DNA of 64,000 bases, taken from contig CAVVFN010000003.1 of the NCBI GenBank assembly GCA_963747515.1, forward strand, positions 992,001-1,056,000, read 5' to 3'. The position numbers and the translations under genes are program-made. The notes beneath the pieces are model-generated. The model worked only from the letters and a program-made list of their open reading frames with translations. It made no database searches and was not told the DNA's origin. The DNA is from Mariniphaga sp963747515. Lineage in GTDB: Bacteria > Bacteroidota > Bacteroidia > Bacteroidales > Prolixibacteraceae. Shown piece after piece: positions 62,038-64,000 of this stretch. The first letter of the stretch is position 1. Each line of letters starts with the position of its first letter.

Positions 62038-63927
62038 ATGAAAACACCTTACATCTTTATTGTTCTTATTTTTTTGCTTTCGGGAAGTTTATTTGCACAA
62101 AAAAATGACATACTGATTTCAATCGACGAATATCAAATCAGTAAATCGGAATTTGAGCGCATATATAAAAAGAACAACCAGGCCCTGACAGATGATTTGG
62201 AAACAAAATCACCAAAGGAATACCTGGAAATGTACATCGATTTTAAACTAAAGGTTATTGAAGCCATGAAGCTTAAAATGGATACAGCAACAGCATTCAA
62301 AAAAGAACTTGCAGGCTATCGCACCGAACTGGCAGCTCCTTACCTGACCGACATGAAATACGATGAAGCATTGATAAAGGAGTTGTACAATCGTATGAAA
62401 AAGGAAATAAATGCCAGCCATATATTATTCAGAATAAAAGACGGAGCTGGAAATGAAGAGGAACAGGCAGTTCTGCAAAAAGCAGAAAAAGTAAGACTTG
62501 AAATTCTTAATGGTAAAGATTTTAATGAGGCAGCATTCGAATACAGTGAAGACCCTTCGGCAAAATCAAATAAAGGAAATCTTGGTTATTTTTCTGCTTT
62601 CCAAATGGTTACTCCCTTTGAGAACAAAGCCTTTAATACTCCTGTCGGAAATGTTTCTGAACCGGTACGAACAACTTTCGGCTATCATCTGATTAAAGTT
62701 CATGATATCCGTCTCAACCAGGGTGAAATTAAAGTTGCACATATTATGAAAATGTTTCCCCGGGAAGGTGAATTTGACAAAACTGCCATAAAAGCTGAAA
62801 TCGATTCAGTATATGCGAAATTGTTAAAAGGTGCCAACTTTGAAGAAATGGTGAAACAGCATTCCGATGATAAACGTTCGGCTGCCGATAAAGGTGAAAT
62901 GCCCTGGTTTTCGTCCAACCAGATGATACCGGAATTTGCAGGACCAGCTTTCAGTTTAAAAAATAATGGTGATTTTACATCTCCGGTTGAAACACCCTAC
63001 GGATATCATATCATCAAAAGAATCGGACATCGGCCGGTTCCCTCCTTCGATGAAATGCGTGCCAACATTGAAGAACGCATAAAAAAAGACCCCGAACGCA
63101 GCAGCAGTACAAAAAAAGTTTTTATTGAGAAACTAAAAAAAGAATATAATTTTTCTGAAGCCAGTAAAAATATTTCAAGAATAAATCCGCTAAATGTGGA
63201 TAACAAAATCAATGAAAATCCTTTAATGTTCACTATTGATGAAAAACAATTTCTTTTGAATGATTTTAAACAATATCTTTTGAATGAAAATGTTAAGAAT
63301 GGAACGTTTTCTGATTACTACCATCCCTGGACAGAATATGAAATTATTCAGATGGAAGATGCCCGCCTGGAAGAAAAACACCCTGATTTCAAATATCTGA
63401 TGCAGGAATATCACGATGGTCTTTTGTTTTTTAATATAATGGAAGAAAAAATATGGAAACATGCAGCCGAAGACAGTATCGGTCTGGAAAAATTTTATGC
63501 TGAAAACAAATCAAGGTTTTTATGGGAAGAGAGATTTAAAGGATTAATTATTACATGTAATACTAATGGGGTTCGTGAAGAAGCTGAGAACTATTTCGAT
63601 GCTCAGCTTTCTCCTGAAGAAGTGGAAGATTTGCTTAATAACGGGCAAAAACAGATAGAAATAAAACAAGGAACATGGGAGAAAGGCGATAACCCGGTGA
63701 TTGATTACTTCGTTTGGAATGCACAAACAACACCAGGATTTGATCCTGAACTTACTTTTATCAGAGGCAATATAATTGATCCTGAACCAAAATCACTTAA
63801 TGAAGCAAAAGGATTCTATATTTCAGCCTATCAGGATTATATTGAAAAAACCTGGATAAAATCCTTACGTAAAAAATATAAAGTAAAAATCAATAGGAAG
63901 CTACTGAAAACTGTTCCACATGTTTAA
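62038..63927 (+). CDS. periplasmic peptidyl-prolyl isomerase with two parvulin domains (SurA/PpiD-like)
   Basis: 629 residues with a signal peptide ('FLLSGSLFAQK', cleavage about residue 20). Two PpiC rotamase domains are visible: 'INASHILFRIKDGAG…GNLGYFSAFQMVTPFENKAFN…TTFGYHLIKV' (about 120-220) and 'IKVAHIMKMFPREG…GEMPWFSSNQMIPEFAGPAFS…TPYGYHIIKR' (about 230-330). A SurA-like N-terminal chaperone segment precedes them and a long unassigned C-terminal domain follows. It assists outer-membrane protein folding. The next gene overlaps it by 8 bases. Confidence 0.93.
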   Translation: MKTPYIFIVLIFLLSGSLFAQKNDILISIDEYQISKSEFERIYKKNNQALTDDLETKSPKEYLEMYIDFKLKVIEAMKLKMDTATAFKKELAGYRTELAAPYLTDMKYDEALIKELYNRMKKEINASHILFRIKDGAGNEEEQAVLQKAEKVRLEILNGKDFNEAAFEYSEDPSAKSNKGNLGYFSAFQMVTPFENKAFNTPVGNVSEPVRTTFGYHLIKVHDIRLNQGEIKVAHIMKMFPREGEFDKTAIKAEIDSVYAKLLKGANFEEMVKQHSDDKRSAADKGEMPWFSSNQMIPEFAGPAFSLKNNGDFTSPVETPYGYHIIKRIGHRPVPSFDEMRANIEERIKKDPERSSSTKKVFIEKLKKEYNFSEASKNISRINPLNVDNKINENPLMFTIDEKQFLLNDFKQYLLNENVKNGTFSDYYHPWTEYEIIQMEDARLEEKHPDFKYLMQEYHDGLLFFNIMEEKIWKHAAEDSIGLEKFYAENKSRFLWEERFKGLIITCNTNGVREEAENYFDAQLSPEEVEDLLNNGQKQIEIKQGTWEKGDNPVIDYFVWNAQTTPGFDPELTFIRGNIIDPEPKSLNEAKGFYISAYQDYIEKTWIKSLRKKYKVKINRKLLKTVPHV

Positions 63928-64000
63928 ATACCTGTTGAAATATAGCTTTATTGCTCTTATTGCAGTTGGACCTGGTGGTTGTGAACCAGCTGTGCAAAAC
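63920..64000 (+). CDS. lipoprotein, 3' end outside window
   Basis: Only 27 codons are visible. The ATG at 63920 overlaps the stop of the parvulin gene. The encoded start has a lysine pair, a hydrophobic helix and 'VGPGGC', a lipobox with the likely lipidated Cys at residue 21. In Bacteroidota a second chaperone or isomerase often follows the parvulin gene, so this may be one. That cannot be checked here. Confidence 0.65.
   Translation, partial: MFKYLLKYSFIALIAVGPGGCEPAVQN

Overview
The window is a chromosomal segment of a Bacteroidota bacterium, most likely an anaerobe or facultative anaerobe of the Bacteroidales/Marinilabiliales kind. The reasons are an AT-rich composition, almost no Shine-Dalgarno sequences, several TAnnTTTG-type -7 boxes upstream of genes, and typical gene content: an ECF sigma factor with a DUF4252 protein, a Bacteroidota-style TamB, PRiA4-ORF3 proteins and a sodium-pumping methylmalonyl-CoA decarboxylase. 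No rRNA, tRNA or CRISPR array was seen. Gene names rest on reading the translations, not on database searches.

Layout. 1-6.5 kb: a partial SMP-30/gluconolactonase-like gene, a serine hydrolase, an ECF sigma/putative anti-sigma/DUF4252 operon and an M3 dipeptidyl carboxypeptidase. 6.7-15.6 kb: an acyl-ACP thioesterase, then a tight six-gene minus-strand operon (Gfo/Idh oxidoreductase, PIG-L deacetylase, GH20 hexosaminidase, NagB-like protein, PfkB kinase, mannitol-1-phosphate dehydrogenase-like protein) divergent from an AraC regulator. This looks like a variant amino-sugar pathway. 15.7-24.8 kb: pheT, transporters, a PspC protein, and two membrane proteins (DUF2254, DUF1206) that share an ECF-type promoter motif. 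24.8-29 kb: a glycosidase-like lipoprotein, a PRiA4-ORF3 protein, two conserved hypotheticals and a decayed IS1380 transposase. 29-35.5 kb: Hsp20, a TPR protein, glycerate kinase, a RelA-type (p)ppGpp synthetase and ferritin.

35.8-43.4 kb holds the most striking system: five overlapping or nearly abutting minus-strand genes. In transcription order they encode a membrane b-type cytochrome, a membrane-anchored Fe-S/FAD oxidoreductase, a 20-heme c-type cytochrome, a 28-heme c-type cytochrome and a predicted outer-membrane beta-barrel. This order suggests an electron path from the quinone pool through the periplasm to or across the outer membrane, that is, a candidate porin-cytochrome conduit for extracellular electron transfer.

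44.1-49.9 kb is a complete plus-strand operon for decarboxylation of methylmalonyl-CoA (CoA-transferase, epimerase, MmdA, delta, biotin carrier, beta) ending in a strong terminator, which points to propionate fermentation linked to sodium pumping. It is followed by an array of 11-bp-spaced AAATTCG units in mirrored orientation. 50.5-64 kb carries housekeeping genes: tsaD, tamB (with a start-codon problem), an MscS channel, a small orphan ORF behind an operator-like palindrome, recQ, guaB, a two-domain parvulin and the start of a downstream lipoprotein gene.
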